Assembly: GCA_022828595.1 (NCBI GenBank)
Contig: JAKGHH010000002.1
Coordinates: 38,162,222 to 38,226,221 of the forward strand
Reading direction: 5' to 3'
DNA: 64,000 bases
DNA from: Nelumbo lutea
Taxonomy: Eukaryota > Streptophyta > Magnoliopsida > Proteales > Nelumbonaceae
The notes beneath the pieces were generated by a model. The model had not been told where the DNA came from. It saw only the letters and a program-made list of their open reading frames with translations, and searched no databases. Of the stretch, positions 46,261 to 55,040 are shown in pieces (within the stretch, counting starts at the first letter, position 1; every line of letters starts with the position of its first letter). The position numbers and the translations under genes are program-made.

Positions 46261-47480
46261 GATGAAGTCAATAATTTTTTTTTAATTCTTTTGTATACTC
46301 GATATTTCAATTATTGTAATTTTTTTAATTTTTAAAATGATTGTAATTTTTTCAATTTTTAAAATTATTGTAATTTTTTTCAATTTTATTTATATTAGTT
46401 GTTATTTTTTCAACAATGTAATTTTTCATTTTTGATTTATAATTGTATTATATTTTATTTCATTCATCAATTGTCCATCGACCATTGTATTCTGTAAATT
46501 CAAGAAAATTCCTATTTTTTCCAATTTGTTGTCCATTTTGTATTTTGTTAAGTATTTAAGTATTTTTTTAATTTCTTTGTTAGATTTTTTATTTTTCCAA
46601 TTTGTTCATAAAACTTAAAGGAATTATTGAATTAAGGAAAGTGAAATATTTTAGCAAAAAAATAAAAAACAAAATGTAAAAAAAAAAACAATTTGGCCCA
46701 GTTCAGCCTAGGCCCAAGGCCTAGCTCGTAACCCAGCTTGACATGGGCCAGGCCCACTACACGGCCTGTAGCCTACCCGACATAGGCTTGTGGCACGACC
46801 CGGCTCGGCATGGGCCCGCACGGGCTTGAGCCATGGGTTGTGCTGGGCCAACCCCCAGTAGTATCCTAGGGGAGGAAAGCACGGCTTGGCCCGGCCCGCA
46901 CTTTGCATGGGTCGTGCGGTGCTGGCCCAGCATGGTCCGATTAAGTCGTTATTGCCTCTAAGCCTACCATTCTCCAGTTTGCTAGTTCGCCGCCATCCAA
47001 TTCAAGCAAAACAACAACCACTCCAACACTAGTGCACCTATTCTGGCATCAAGATATTTTTAGATTGTAGATCTGGGTTTTTAATCTGAAACTATGGTGC
47101 AAAGAGTAGGATTCTTTCCACTTCCCCTTTCTCGGGTAATCTGAAACTCAAAAACCTAATTTAGCGATCTGTTTTGGGGTTTTATTTCATAAAAAGCTTG
47201 AAAATGCTTCCATCTTTACTAATCAATCGAATTTGAATCGAATGAATATTGGACTTAATAATCGAAATCGAATTCTAACCTACATTTTAGATATCCGTCA
47301 GATATCGAATCGAATTCGAATATCATATAATAGATTTCCAATTTGAATCTAACTGGATTCAGTTCGAATTCGATCCATTTACGAAGCTACTGCACATCCG
47401 AAGCCAAAATGAAAAATTGTCACATAATCAACTTTGGACTTTTTTGGTTTTTCCAAACCAATGTAACCAAACATTACTTA
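46261..47480. other. Non-coding, with a GC-rich repeat patch
   Basis: 46.26-46.68 kb is AT-rich, with ATTGTAATTTTTTCAATTTT repeated. 46690-46940 has CAGCTTGACATGGGCCAGGC / GGCTCGGCATGGGCCCGCAC words typical of plant inverted-repeat elements. 47.2-47.4 kb repeats AATCGAATTCGAAT words similar to the MITE at 7.9-8.4 kb. No gene seen. Confidence 0.45.
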
Positions 47481-47534
47481 TAAGCTGTCCACGTAGGTAA
47501 AGCAAGCGGCTCATAAAAGCCTATTAAGATCCAT

Positions 47535-47822
47535 TTGTCTCATATTGATAATATGGGATGCTAATGTGAGGAATCCCATATGAATAATATGGCATGATAT
47601 TGTGGGGTATACGTGTTTAGATTTCCTACTCTAACAGTTAGCTTTTAGGGTGGATTCTCCACTTTTTTTAAGGCACATATCAAATGCACTATGCGTTGCA
47701 GTACAGGTAGTGACGTCGGTATTAGAGTGTTTGGCCGTGACCAGGTGGATTAGTGCAAAGTCACATGCAAATGTGAAGAATTTCACATCGGTGGTATGGG
47801 ATGCTGTTGTGGGGTATATAAG
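47535..47822 (+). promoter_or_regulatory. ICMT upstream region with repeated USE-like/TATA modules
   Basis: Three related modules of about 40 bp are present: near 47537 (GTCTCATATTG..TATGGGATGCTAATGTGAGG), near 47573 (ATCCCATATGA..TATGGCATGATATTGTGGGG then TATACG) and near 47781 (TTCACATCGGTGGTATGGGATGCTGTTGTGGGG then TATATAAG at 47815-47822, shown here in two parts). The first half resembles the plant snRNA upstream element RTCCCACATCG, and in the third module the gap to the TATA box is about 24 bp. TATATAAG lies about 300 bp before the ICMT start codon and could be its TATA box. Confidence 0.45.
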
Positions 47823-48115
47823 TGTTTGGGTTCCCTCTCTACAATTTCTTCAATTTATAGTCTTAGCTCACAGTCCATTTCTAACTGAATTTACTAAGCT
47901 TTTCTATTTTCATCATTTTGCGTTAGCCCTTTGTGATGTAATTTGGGAGAAATAGAAGATTCGGTGCCCATTGATTGATATTTTGTCTTTTCATGCTGGT
48001 GAAAGAAACCCTAGAATTAGCTCGTAAGAATCTTGTTGGGGTTTCTTTCAGAACCCAAGAATTTCAATTAGGGCTGCATAGCGTAGATAAGTTAGTAGCT
48101 TTCGTACAGTTAAAA

Positions 48116-48248
48116 ATGGTGACGGCCTTCGTCAGTCACACGGCTTTGAGGCAATTGTCCCAGTTCTTTGCGGCAGTTGTTTTCTTTCACACTACAGAGT
48201 ATATTCTGGCGATTTTCTTTCACGGGAGATCAAGTGTAACCCTTTCCT
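48116..48248 (+). CDS. ICMT: Isoprenylcysteine methyltransferase (ICMT), exon 1
   Basis: Encodes MVTAFVSHTALRQLSQFFAA, then VVFFHTTEYILAIFFHGRSS and VTLS, 44 codons plus one base. This agrees with the N-terminus of plant protein-S-isoprenylcysteine O-methyltransferases (about 197 residues, ER membrane), which add the methyl ester to the C-terminal prenylated cysteine of CaaX proteins such as ROP GTPases. The exon ends T|GTACGT; the T joins CA of exon 2 to complete the second serine of VTLSSLLIS. The ATG is chosen because family members start about eight residues before ALRQL. The frame is open further upstream to an ATG at 47975 (47 extra residues), probably 5' leader. The first hydrophobic segment is VVFFHTTEYILAIFF. 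Confidence 0.85.
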
Positions 48249-48635
48249 GTACGTACTATTCATTTTTGCATCTCTCGAATCAGTTTTTGTTGTTCTAATT
48301 TTTTTTGCTTAAATCTTTAGTACTCTGAGGCTTTGCTTGAATTTGTTGTTGTTAAACTGCTGAGTGTTGAGCAGTCAATAAACAACGTGTTAGAAAATGA
48401 ATGTTGGAAAAATGTGAATGTTAAGATGGATAAGTGGATAAACCATAAAGCATAGGATTTGGAATGAAGTTACAGTAGGAAATAAGTTGCCTAACATGAT
48501 AACATTTGTTTTCTAGTAAATTTGCTAATTTTCTAAATGGAATAATCAAAATAGAAAGTGAATATATAAACCGTATAGAGGGCATATCATTCCATCCCTT
48601 GGAAGCACCGTAATATGATAAGATGCATATCCTAA

Positions 48636-49666
48636 GATTTTGGTGCAGTCCTTAACCCTCAGCAGGGCTTTCCTGTTAAGGAAGTTTGGCGCAGACCTGT
48701 TCCCCCTAAGATTTTGGTGAGGACTGTTACCATTTGCTAATTTCTTGTTCCTTTATTCCAGAGTTATGGAATTGGCTTCTTTCTTTGTTTGGGAGCAATT
48801 GGAACTTGCCAGCATATTTAAGATTGCTTTTTGATCCCTCTACTTTTGTTTGGCAGCAAAAAAAGGGGTAAAATCATGTGGAGGTGTGCAAGAGCTGCAT
48901 TAATATGGACAATTTGGGAAGAAAGGAATTTTAGAACTTTCTTGGAGAATGAAAGGAAGAACCTTTAAGAGATTAAGGACTGTGTCTTGGTTAGGGTGAT
49001 TCATTGGCTGAAATCTTTTGGACTTGTTCCACCAATTCTCCTTCAATGACATTTGGAGGAATTGGGCAGCAGTGGCAAGTTGTTTCTCTTCCAAGATTAA
49101 AGTGAGAACAAGCTGGTCATCACCTCCTATAGGCTTCTTGAAGTTGAATTTTGACAGAAGCAGTCTAGGAAACCCAAGCCCTTTTGGGTTAGGTGGGGTA
49201 TTGAAGAATGAAGTTGGGAATGCGATACTTATCTTCTCAGGTCCTTTAGGAGTGGGAGACTCTACTAGAGCGGAATTGTTTGCTGCCCTGCAAGGTGTAC
49301 CGTTTTCTGCTCAATTAGGGGTGGAACAACTAATAGTTGGAGGTGACTCAAAGGTTGTAATAAGCTGGTTGCAGGACCCAAAGTCAGTAGTTTGGTGCTT
49401 CAGGAATGAAATTAAAAAGTTTAAGGTCCTGACAAGAAACATGGACCTAAGAATATAATGGGTGGGAAGATCAGCAAATGCTATGGCAAACTGTCTAGCC
49501 AAGCAAGGGGCAGATAGGGAAGTTTTGTATTGGGCACAACTGTAACTTATTGCTTTTGTTTTCTTCTTTAGTGGAGATATTGCAGCTCGCGCCTTTCCGA
49601 GGGCTGCTTGTATGTGGTAATATTTCCAAATTAATAAAAGGTTTTATCTATTTATCAAAAAAAAAA
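48636..49666 (+). mobile_element. 5'-truncated LINE with exact target duplication
   Basis: AGATGCATATCCTAA flanks it at 48621-48635 and 49667-49681, and the 3' end is TTTATC followed by a poly(A) run. It encodes the end of a plant L1-type LINE: WEERNFRTFL near 48915, then the RNase H domain at about 49110-49540 (GFLKLNFDRSSLGNPSPFG, FSGPLGVGDSTRAELFAAL, VGGDSKVVISWL, GRSANAMANCLAKQGAD). The aspartate of NFDG-S is present though the next residue is R; the rest of the active site (E in AEL, D in GDS) is visible. One in-frame TAA after MDLRI and earlier stops show it is dead. Confidence 0.9.
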
Positions 49667-49681
49667 AGATGCATATCCTAA

Positions 49682-50857
49682 TAAATTCTCTTCTTTTCTA
49701 ACTAGAGCAATGAAATAGAAATTGGATATAGTAACTAGATATAAAGCATATCATTTCACTCCCTTTGGAAGCACCCTTGCCTTGAAGAGTGATTATGGTG
49801 AATCCATTGACCATGTTCCACCTTTATCAAATTGTTCTAGTGAAACATGAAAATTTCCTAAAGTATCATTAAGATTCTTTAATTAAAAGCCTTCTAAAGG
49901 AGCCAATTATGCCTTCCATTGATGTTTGGTCTTGAACTTTTCATTGCAGTTATAGAATAGTGCCCTGAGGTGCTACTCCATTTCTGCAAATGTTAATTTC
50001 TTGGTTGGTAGAGATACATCCAAAGTTGCATGTGAATTTTATACTATAAGTAACTCTTCTTTCTATCTTGCAAGCTCAAAACTCTGAATAACTGTAGATG
50101 GCTGGTGCATTTTCCCCCCACCTCAAACTTTATCTGCAAGGCTAGAAATAAAACAACTTACTAAAAATGATCAGAAAGACTGTGATGGTCCTAGTACCAA
50201 TCTTTCAAACTTGGCTTTGTCTTCAAACTTTTCTCCTGATTTGTTGAAGATGGTGGAGCGTGGTATTTCCAAACTTGGAGAGGCGTTTGAGAGAAATATG
50301 TGCTTTTGTAAATTTGGCTGGTAGAGAACTTGATTATAGCTAGTAGAGGACTTGTGCATGGCCCCTGTGCAAGGATGACATGCACAAATTGAGAAATGGT
50401 CCAAATTTTCTTGATCAAAAACTTGATTATGGAATAAGAATTTGAATTATAATTTTCCTCCCAGATCTGAAAGGTGTGATCTATTCTTCTATATTTCAGA
50501 TCTGAAACTCTTCTACTTTTTTGTTCTTTATCCCATCTCAGATCTGATTTTCCTCTTCTTTCCTTAATGTGAAGATTATAGGATTTCTCCTTCCTATCCT
50601 TTCTTGTTCTATATACTAATTTGTTCTTGTCAATACTTTCCCGAAAAAAAAAAGAAACAACGTTTTTTTCATTGGATTGTTTTGATGGCTAGAAACTGGG
50701 TGAAGAATTTACTGTTATAATCTGTATATAATGATTAACAAGTAGTTTTGCTCCCGAAATTTGTTGAACTTGTTATGCTTTTCTAATGCTAAATATCCTG
50801 TGCAATTAAAATTTGTCTTAATATTGAGTAAAATTTCTCTGAACATTCTATTTCTTA
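49682..50857. other. ICMT intron 1 sequence without recognised elements
   Basis: Right of the LINE, AAGCATATCATTTCACTCCC..TTGGAAGCACC (49746-49775) is a diverged copy of 48585-48610, so the target itself was a small duplication. 50180-50420 has an open plus-strand stretch (SNFSPDLLKMVERGISKLGE-like) that could be a piece of LINE ORF1, but I cannot confirm it. A poly(A) at 50643 follows CTTTCCCG. Confidence 0.4.
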
Positions 50858-52115
50858 TTTTTTTGATAGTTATAACAAAATACTTTATTAATAAAATCAT
50901 CAAGGCTCATTTATCAAAAAAAAAAAAAAAGAAAATCAAGGTTACAAGGATCCACAGAGAGGTGCAAGGTGCAACCTCTCAAAAAAAGCAACAACAGATT
51001 ACAACATTGCTCCCTAGAAACCCCTTCCTTGGCTAGAGTATCTGCCATTCTGTTAGCCGATCCTCTTTGCCATTGTAGTCTTAAAGTCATATTTACTGGC
51101 AAGCCATTTGAATCTCTTTATCTCCTCCCTATAAGCGCAGATTACTAACTCCACGTTCCTCAGCCAGCCAGTCACCAACTTGCCATCTCCTTCAATGACT
51201 ATTTATCAAAATTCATCTGCCTTGTTTGCTATACTCCTTGAAGAGCAGCAAGGCACTTAGCGCTGATCAAGTTCCCCACATCTGCTGGACCTGAGAACAG
51301 AGCCACTACGCTTCCTTCTTTATCTCTAAAAGCACCCCGTATACCTGAAGGGCCTGGGTTGCCCTGACTGCTTCCATCAAAATTAAGTGTAATAAAATCA
51401 TCCTCAGGAGGTGACCAATTGGAGATGATCCTCTCCTCTTTTTTGATCAATAACTGAATGGGATTCATTAAATATGATTCAAGAAACTACAAAGAGAAGA
51501 GGGGAGATAAACTTTCTTAGCTCCCCTCAAAAGGTAAAACAAAAATTACAACATACTAACATATCCCGAAAAAAATTGCTTCTTCCCACCCCTTGCTTGG
51601 TCAGAATATCAGCCAAACAATTAGCATCTCTCTTAGTTCAATGCAGCTGAATTTCCATGCCTTGTGTCAGGTACTTGAACTCCCTTTTTTCATTTATGTA
51701 ATCCCACCAGCCTATCTCCACCTTTTTTGAAGCCATCCAATAACAAGCTTTTAGTCCCCTTCAATTGTTAGCTTAGAAATATTTAATTCCTTGGCCTTCT
51801 GAGTTCCTTCCATCACAGCATAAATTTTTGCTCTCAACGAGTTACCCACTCCAATAGGGCCTGAGAAAAGAGCCTTAATGAAACCATCCTCATCTTTGAA
51901 AACACCTCTAATACTTGAAGGTTCAGGATTGCCCTCGCTACTGCCATCAAAATTCGGCTTGATAAATCCATTGGTAGGAGGGGGTCCAGGAAGGTCTAAC
52001 AACAACTCTTAATGGAGCAGAGTCAGCCACTTTCCTCTACTTTCTCATCAGATGATCCTCTCATTTGAAGATCTATTAGCCATTGATGCCCAATTTCTCC
52101 AAATATCATCAAAAT
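50858..52115 (-). mobile_element. Minus-strand truncated LINE, host of a nested LINE
   Basis: On the complement it runs from about 52115 (DIWRNWASMANRSSNERII) to 52050, is interrupted by another LINE, and resumes at 51435 with SNWSPPEDDFITLNFDGSSQ, GNPGPSGIRGAFRDKEG and SANRMADTLAKEGVS, the RNase H tail. It ends in a tail whose complement is TTAATAAAGTATTTTG...ACTATC plus poly(A) at 50864-50858. Poly(A) on the plus strand at 50917-50930 lies inside. Stops interrupt the frame. The right border is approximate and no target duplication was identified. Confidence 0.75.
51436..52049 (-). mobile_element. 614-bp truncated LINE nested in the previous LINE
   Basis: The exact 13-bp repeat AGATGATCCTCTC flanks it at 51423-51435 and 52050-52062. 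On the complement it encodes PPTNGFIKPNFDGSSEGNPE, FSGPIGVGNSLRAKIYAVM and ELNISKLTIEGD, then ends in CAGTTATTGATCAAAAAA. Removing it rejoins NERII to SNWSPP in the older LINE. The RNase H frame has stops. Confidence 0.9.
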
Positions 52116-52923
52116 GAAAATTGTGAGAATAAATTCACTGTTTTACCCAATATATCTCACTCTTGTTGCAATTTTGCCCCTCCTTTTTGTCCATCTGAAA
52201 GTAGAAGGGTCAAAAACCTATGTAACTTCAAAGGTAAAGTCCACCTACATCCAAATAAAGAGATTTGTAGTAAAAGGACAGGAGATTAGAAGGTGTTAAC
52301 AACTCTCCCCATTAGCTTTGGAGAGAACACACCAGTTTGGAGACAAACAAAGAAGAGGCCACTTCTTTTATAGATTATCCAAGGTATTAATTTTACTTTT
52401 ACCATAATAAACTTCCTAATATTCTATTTCTTCTCAATTATTTCCTTGATATTTTATCTCAAAATTGGTCAATTTTATACCATTTCAGGATTTACTTACA
52501 ACTTTTAGGCATTATTTTTTGGACTGAGGCTTACTGCAAAAAATCTTAAATTGTGAACCTCAAGGGGGACAAACCATCTAAATAGGCTTAACATTGTTGA
52601 AGATTTTATTTTTTTATGTCTTTATATGTTTTGTTGAATTTCTCAAGGGCTGTTTAATAACGGCTGAAGTAGATGAACTGAGAAGCTTATTCCTTAACGA
52701 CTGATGCTAAATTTGGATAGATTACTATGCCCTTGAATATTTTATTACTTAGTTATTTTGTCCACTATAAGACAAAGCAATAACTTGTTCAGTTCAGCAA
52801 CTTCAGCTGTTATTAAACAGTCCTTCAGATTATATTGTTGCACTTTCATTCAACTATGTTTAATAGTGGGGTTTCTGGCTACTTACTATTTGAGTAAGAA
52901 AATATTTCTTGATCTAATTGCAG
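52116..52923 (+). other. ICMT intron 1, end part
   Basis: No recognised element. GCTGTTTAATAACGGCTGAAG (52649) and CAGCTGTTATTAAACAGTCC (52806) are inverted, suggesting a small MITE of about 170 bp (52645-52828). Confidence 0.4.
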
Positions 52924-53167
52924 CACTTCTGATCAGCAAAAAATATGTTATAGCATTGAGCTTCTCATTGTTGGAATACATGCTTGAGATTGCTTTCTTC
53001 CCTGGACTCAAGGAACTTTGGTGGATAAGCAACTTGGGCCTTGTGATGGTGCTATTAGGAGAGATAATACGAAAAACTGCAATTATAACAGCTGGACATG
53101 CCTTTACACATATGATCAGGAAATATCATGAAGAACATCATATGCTGGTTACTCATGGAATTTACAG
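52924..53167 (+). CDS. ICMT: Isoprenylcysteine methyltransferase (ICMT), exon 2
   Basis: Begins after TAATTGCAG and reads SLLISKKYVIALSFSLLEYM, LEIAFFPGLKELWWISNLGL, VMVLLGEIIRKTAIITAGHA, FTHMIRKYHEEHHMLVTHGI and Y. It matches the conserved middle of plant ICMT, with two or three membrane segments (YVIALSFSLLEYMLEIAFF; NLGLVMVLLGEII). FTH and the EEHH/THGIYR stretch precede the methyl-donor site. The exon should end after ...TACAG, where the following bases are GCAAGT, a GC-type splice donor. The rest (RHPSYSG motif and C-terminal catalytic part) is not found up to the end of the window, so intron 2 is longer than 10.8 kb or the gene is truncated. No internal stop or frameshift is present. 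Confidence 0.85.
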
Positions 53168-53173
53168 GCAAGT
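53168..53173 (+). promoter_or_regulatory. Probable GC-type splice donor of ICMT intron 2
   Basis: ACAG|GCAAGT agrees with the AG|GCAAGT consensus of plant GC-AG introns. Cutting here keeps HGIY and leaves AG for the arginine codon expected before the family's next motif. The nearby GT at 53171-53172 would add a non-conserved residue. Confidence 0.6.
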
Positions 53174-53857
53174 ATTATACAAAATGGGTTAGGTAACTGC
53201 ATATTGATCATGGAACTCTGTTTTACTGCAACAGCTTAAAAGAGTTTTATAGAGCTCAGTGATTATGTTGTCTTCTTGAAAGGATCCTCCTCATCATCAA
53301 TAATCTAGCCTTAGAACTAGATAAGGAACACAGACTGAAATAGGCACTGATAGAATCCATGCTCATTGCCTATACTGTACACATTTTGCACATGCAGCCA
53401 TAGTTTTCAAGGTGCCAACGCTAGGCTAGGTCATAGGGGGCACTGGGCACCTTATTGCCTAGTTGACTAGGCAATTACCTAGGTTCCATAGCAACCAGCA
53501 ATCATCTTTCACTAGTAATTATCAATAACCTTCATAAAAAAATGAACTTCATATTAAACATAGAAAATCAACTATTTTTTGATTGGTAACAGGTAACTTC
53601 ATTGGTTTGAAAAAAATGAAATATATATACAAGAATGACAAAGTGCCATACATCCCATTACCCAAAGTGGCGAATGTGCTGATTGGACAAAATTTTAAGT
53701 TCATCATTGCTTATCGGTTTAAGTTTTGAAGTGTTCAAGCGTTCAAGAGTTCAAGACAGCATGCACCAACACATGTCTTGATTGAAAACCTAACAAATAA
53801 GAAAGTAATGAAAAGAAACTAGTATATAAACCTACAAAACGAATAACTTAGTGTAAT
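53174..53857 (+). other. ICMT intron 2, first part
   Basis: 53400-53500 has CTAGGCTAGGTC / CCTAGTTGACTAGGCAATTACCTAGG words typical of a degraded element. 53575-53610 (complement) looks like a LINE 3' tail (AATGAAGTTACCTGTTACC...ATC plus A run). No exon is seen. Confidence 0.45.
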
Positions 53858-53872
53858 AATGTCTATTTTATT

Positions 53873-54378
53873 TGACTTTGATGGTAGATATCTAGGCAAC
53901 CCAAGACCGGCAGATATTGGAGGTGTAATTAGAGATTCAACGGGTACTATCAAATCTCTGTTTTCAATTCAGGCCCCATTGGAATTAATGATTCTGTTAA
54001 AGCGGAAGTATTGGTGCTTCTGCAAGGACTGAGGATAGCTAAGAAACTTGGAATCAAACTTTGGAGGTAGAGGGACATGCTAAGGTTGTTATTTCTTGGT
54101 TGAACTGCAGTATTCCAGGAGCATGGGCTTATAGGCAGACAATAAAGGAAATTCAGTTTTTATCCAAGGAAGTGGGGACTACCTTCAACTGGGTTAGGAG
54201 ATCAAGTAATCAACAAACAGAAGGAGAGATTATATGACTAAACAGGGAATGTATTGAGACAATTGTTTTGCGCTGAACTGTAATTGCTGTTATTGAAAAT
54301 ATGGGTGTCTGGGCACCTATCCAGTACCTTTGCAATCTTACTTATCTTTAACCAATAAAATTTGTTGCTTATCAAAAA
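53873..54378 (+). mobile_element. 506-bp truncated LINE in ICMT intron 2
   Basis: AATGTCTATTTTATT (53858-53872) and AATATCTATTTTATT (54379-54393) flank it with one mismatch. It begins inside RNase H (DFDGRYLGNPRPADIGGVIR) and ends CTTATC plus poly(A). Frameshifts and stops follow after GTIKSLFS, so it is dead. Confidence 0.85.
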
Positions 54379-54393
54379 AATATCTATTTTATT

Positions 54394-54919
54394 ATTATAA
54401 TCTCAATAACTAAAAAATATAAGAATATAGTTGTGGAAAATAGCTAGGCACTCAAGTGAGGTGACCCTCCATAGGCATCTTTTCACCTAGGTTCCCACTT
54501 AGGCATTGCCTTGACAGTTATGCATGCAACATGGTTCCACCATGGAGATGGGTGTAGAGAAGTGTACTGGTTCTTCCCAATTGTGAGATCTACACTCTTT
54601 TGGGTGGCCAAGCATTGCAAAACCTGGGCGGCCTAGATGGTGCCTATTTGTAGATTGGAATGCATTTAGTACTTGGTCTTGTTTGAAATAATTGGTTCTT
54701 GACCTGTTTAATGGGGCATCACAAGCTTCCTGCACATGTTTACTTTTGTAACACTGGTGTGGAGAGTAGCTTCTTTTGTCTTTACACAATAACTCAACTT
54801 TGTCATTAAGTTGCGGCTCAAAGTTAGTGTATGAGTAAAGTGCATTGGTGTTTTAATTTGAGGATCCCAGAAGCTGATCTATTGGGTTTTAGAAGTTTTG
54901 ACTGGGCGATAAAGATTTC
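54394..54919 (+). other. ICMT intron 2, spacer before the tandem block
   Basis: No exon and no defined element. The AGGCACTC..AGTGAGGTGACC..CTAGGTTCCC area near 54440-54500 echoes 53420-53490, probably parts of one element split by the LINE at 53873. Confidence 0.45.
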
Positions 54920-55040
54920 ATTGAAAATTTATTGGGGTTTTCTGGGCATTAAAGGTTTGCACAAAGATTTCATTGTCACATATTGACATGGTAATAATGA
55001 AATTCAGTTTCAACGTTCGATGAAAAAGCCCAACATGGAC

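Larger units (their letters stand above)
48249..52923 (+). other. ICMT intron 1 (4,675 bp)
   Basis: Canonical GT (GTACGT) and AG (TTGCAG) ends. It contains one plus-strand LINE and two minus-strand LINEs, one nested in the other. The open sequence before exon 2 (52758-52923) is intronic readthrough. Confidence 0.75.

Noticed and set aside
46690..46940. Right end of the BED-finger hAT element
   Set aside because: The GC-rich patch does not mirror GAGTATTCACGAGTTGG at 43.64 kb, so it is probably a separate repeat.
47781..47900. A U6 or other snRNA gene after the USE-like/TATA module
   Set aside because: The sequence after the TATA box (GTGTTTGGGTTCCCTCTC...) matches no U-RNA start I know. Kept only as a promoter-like finding.
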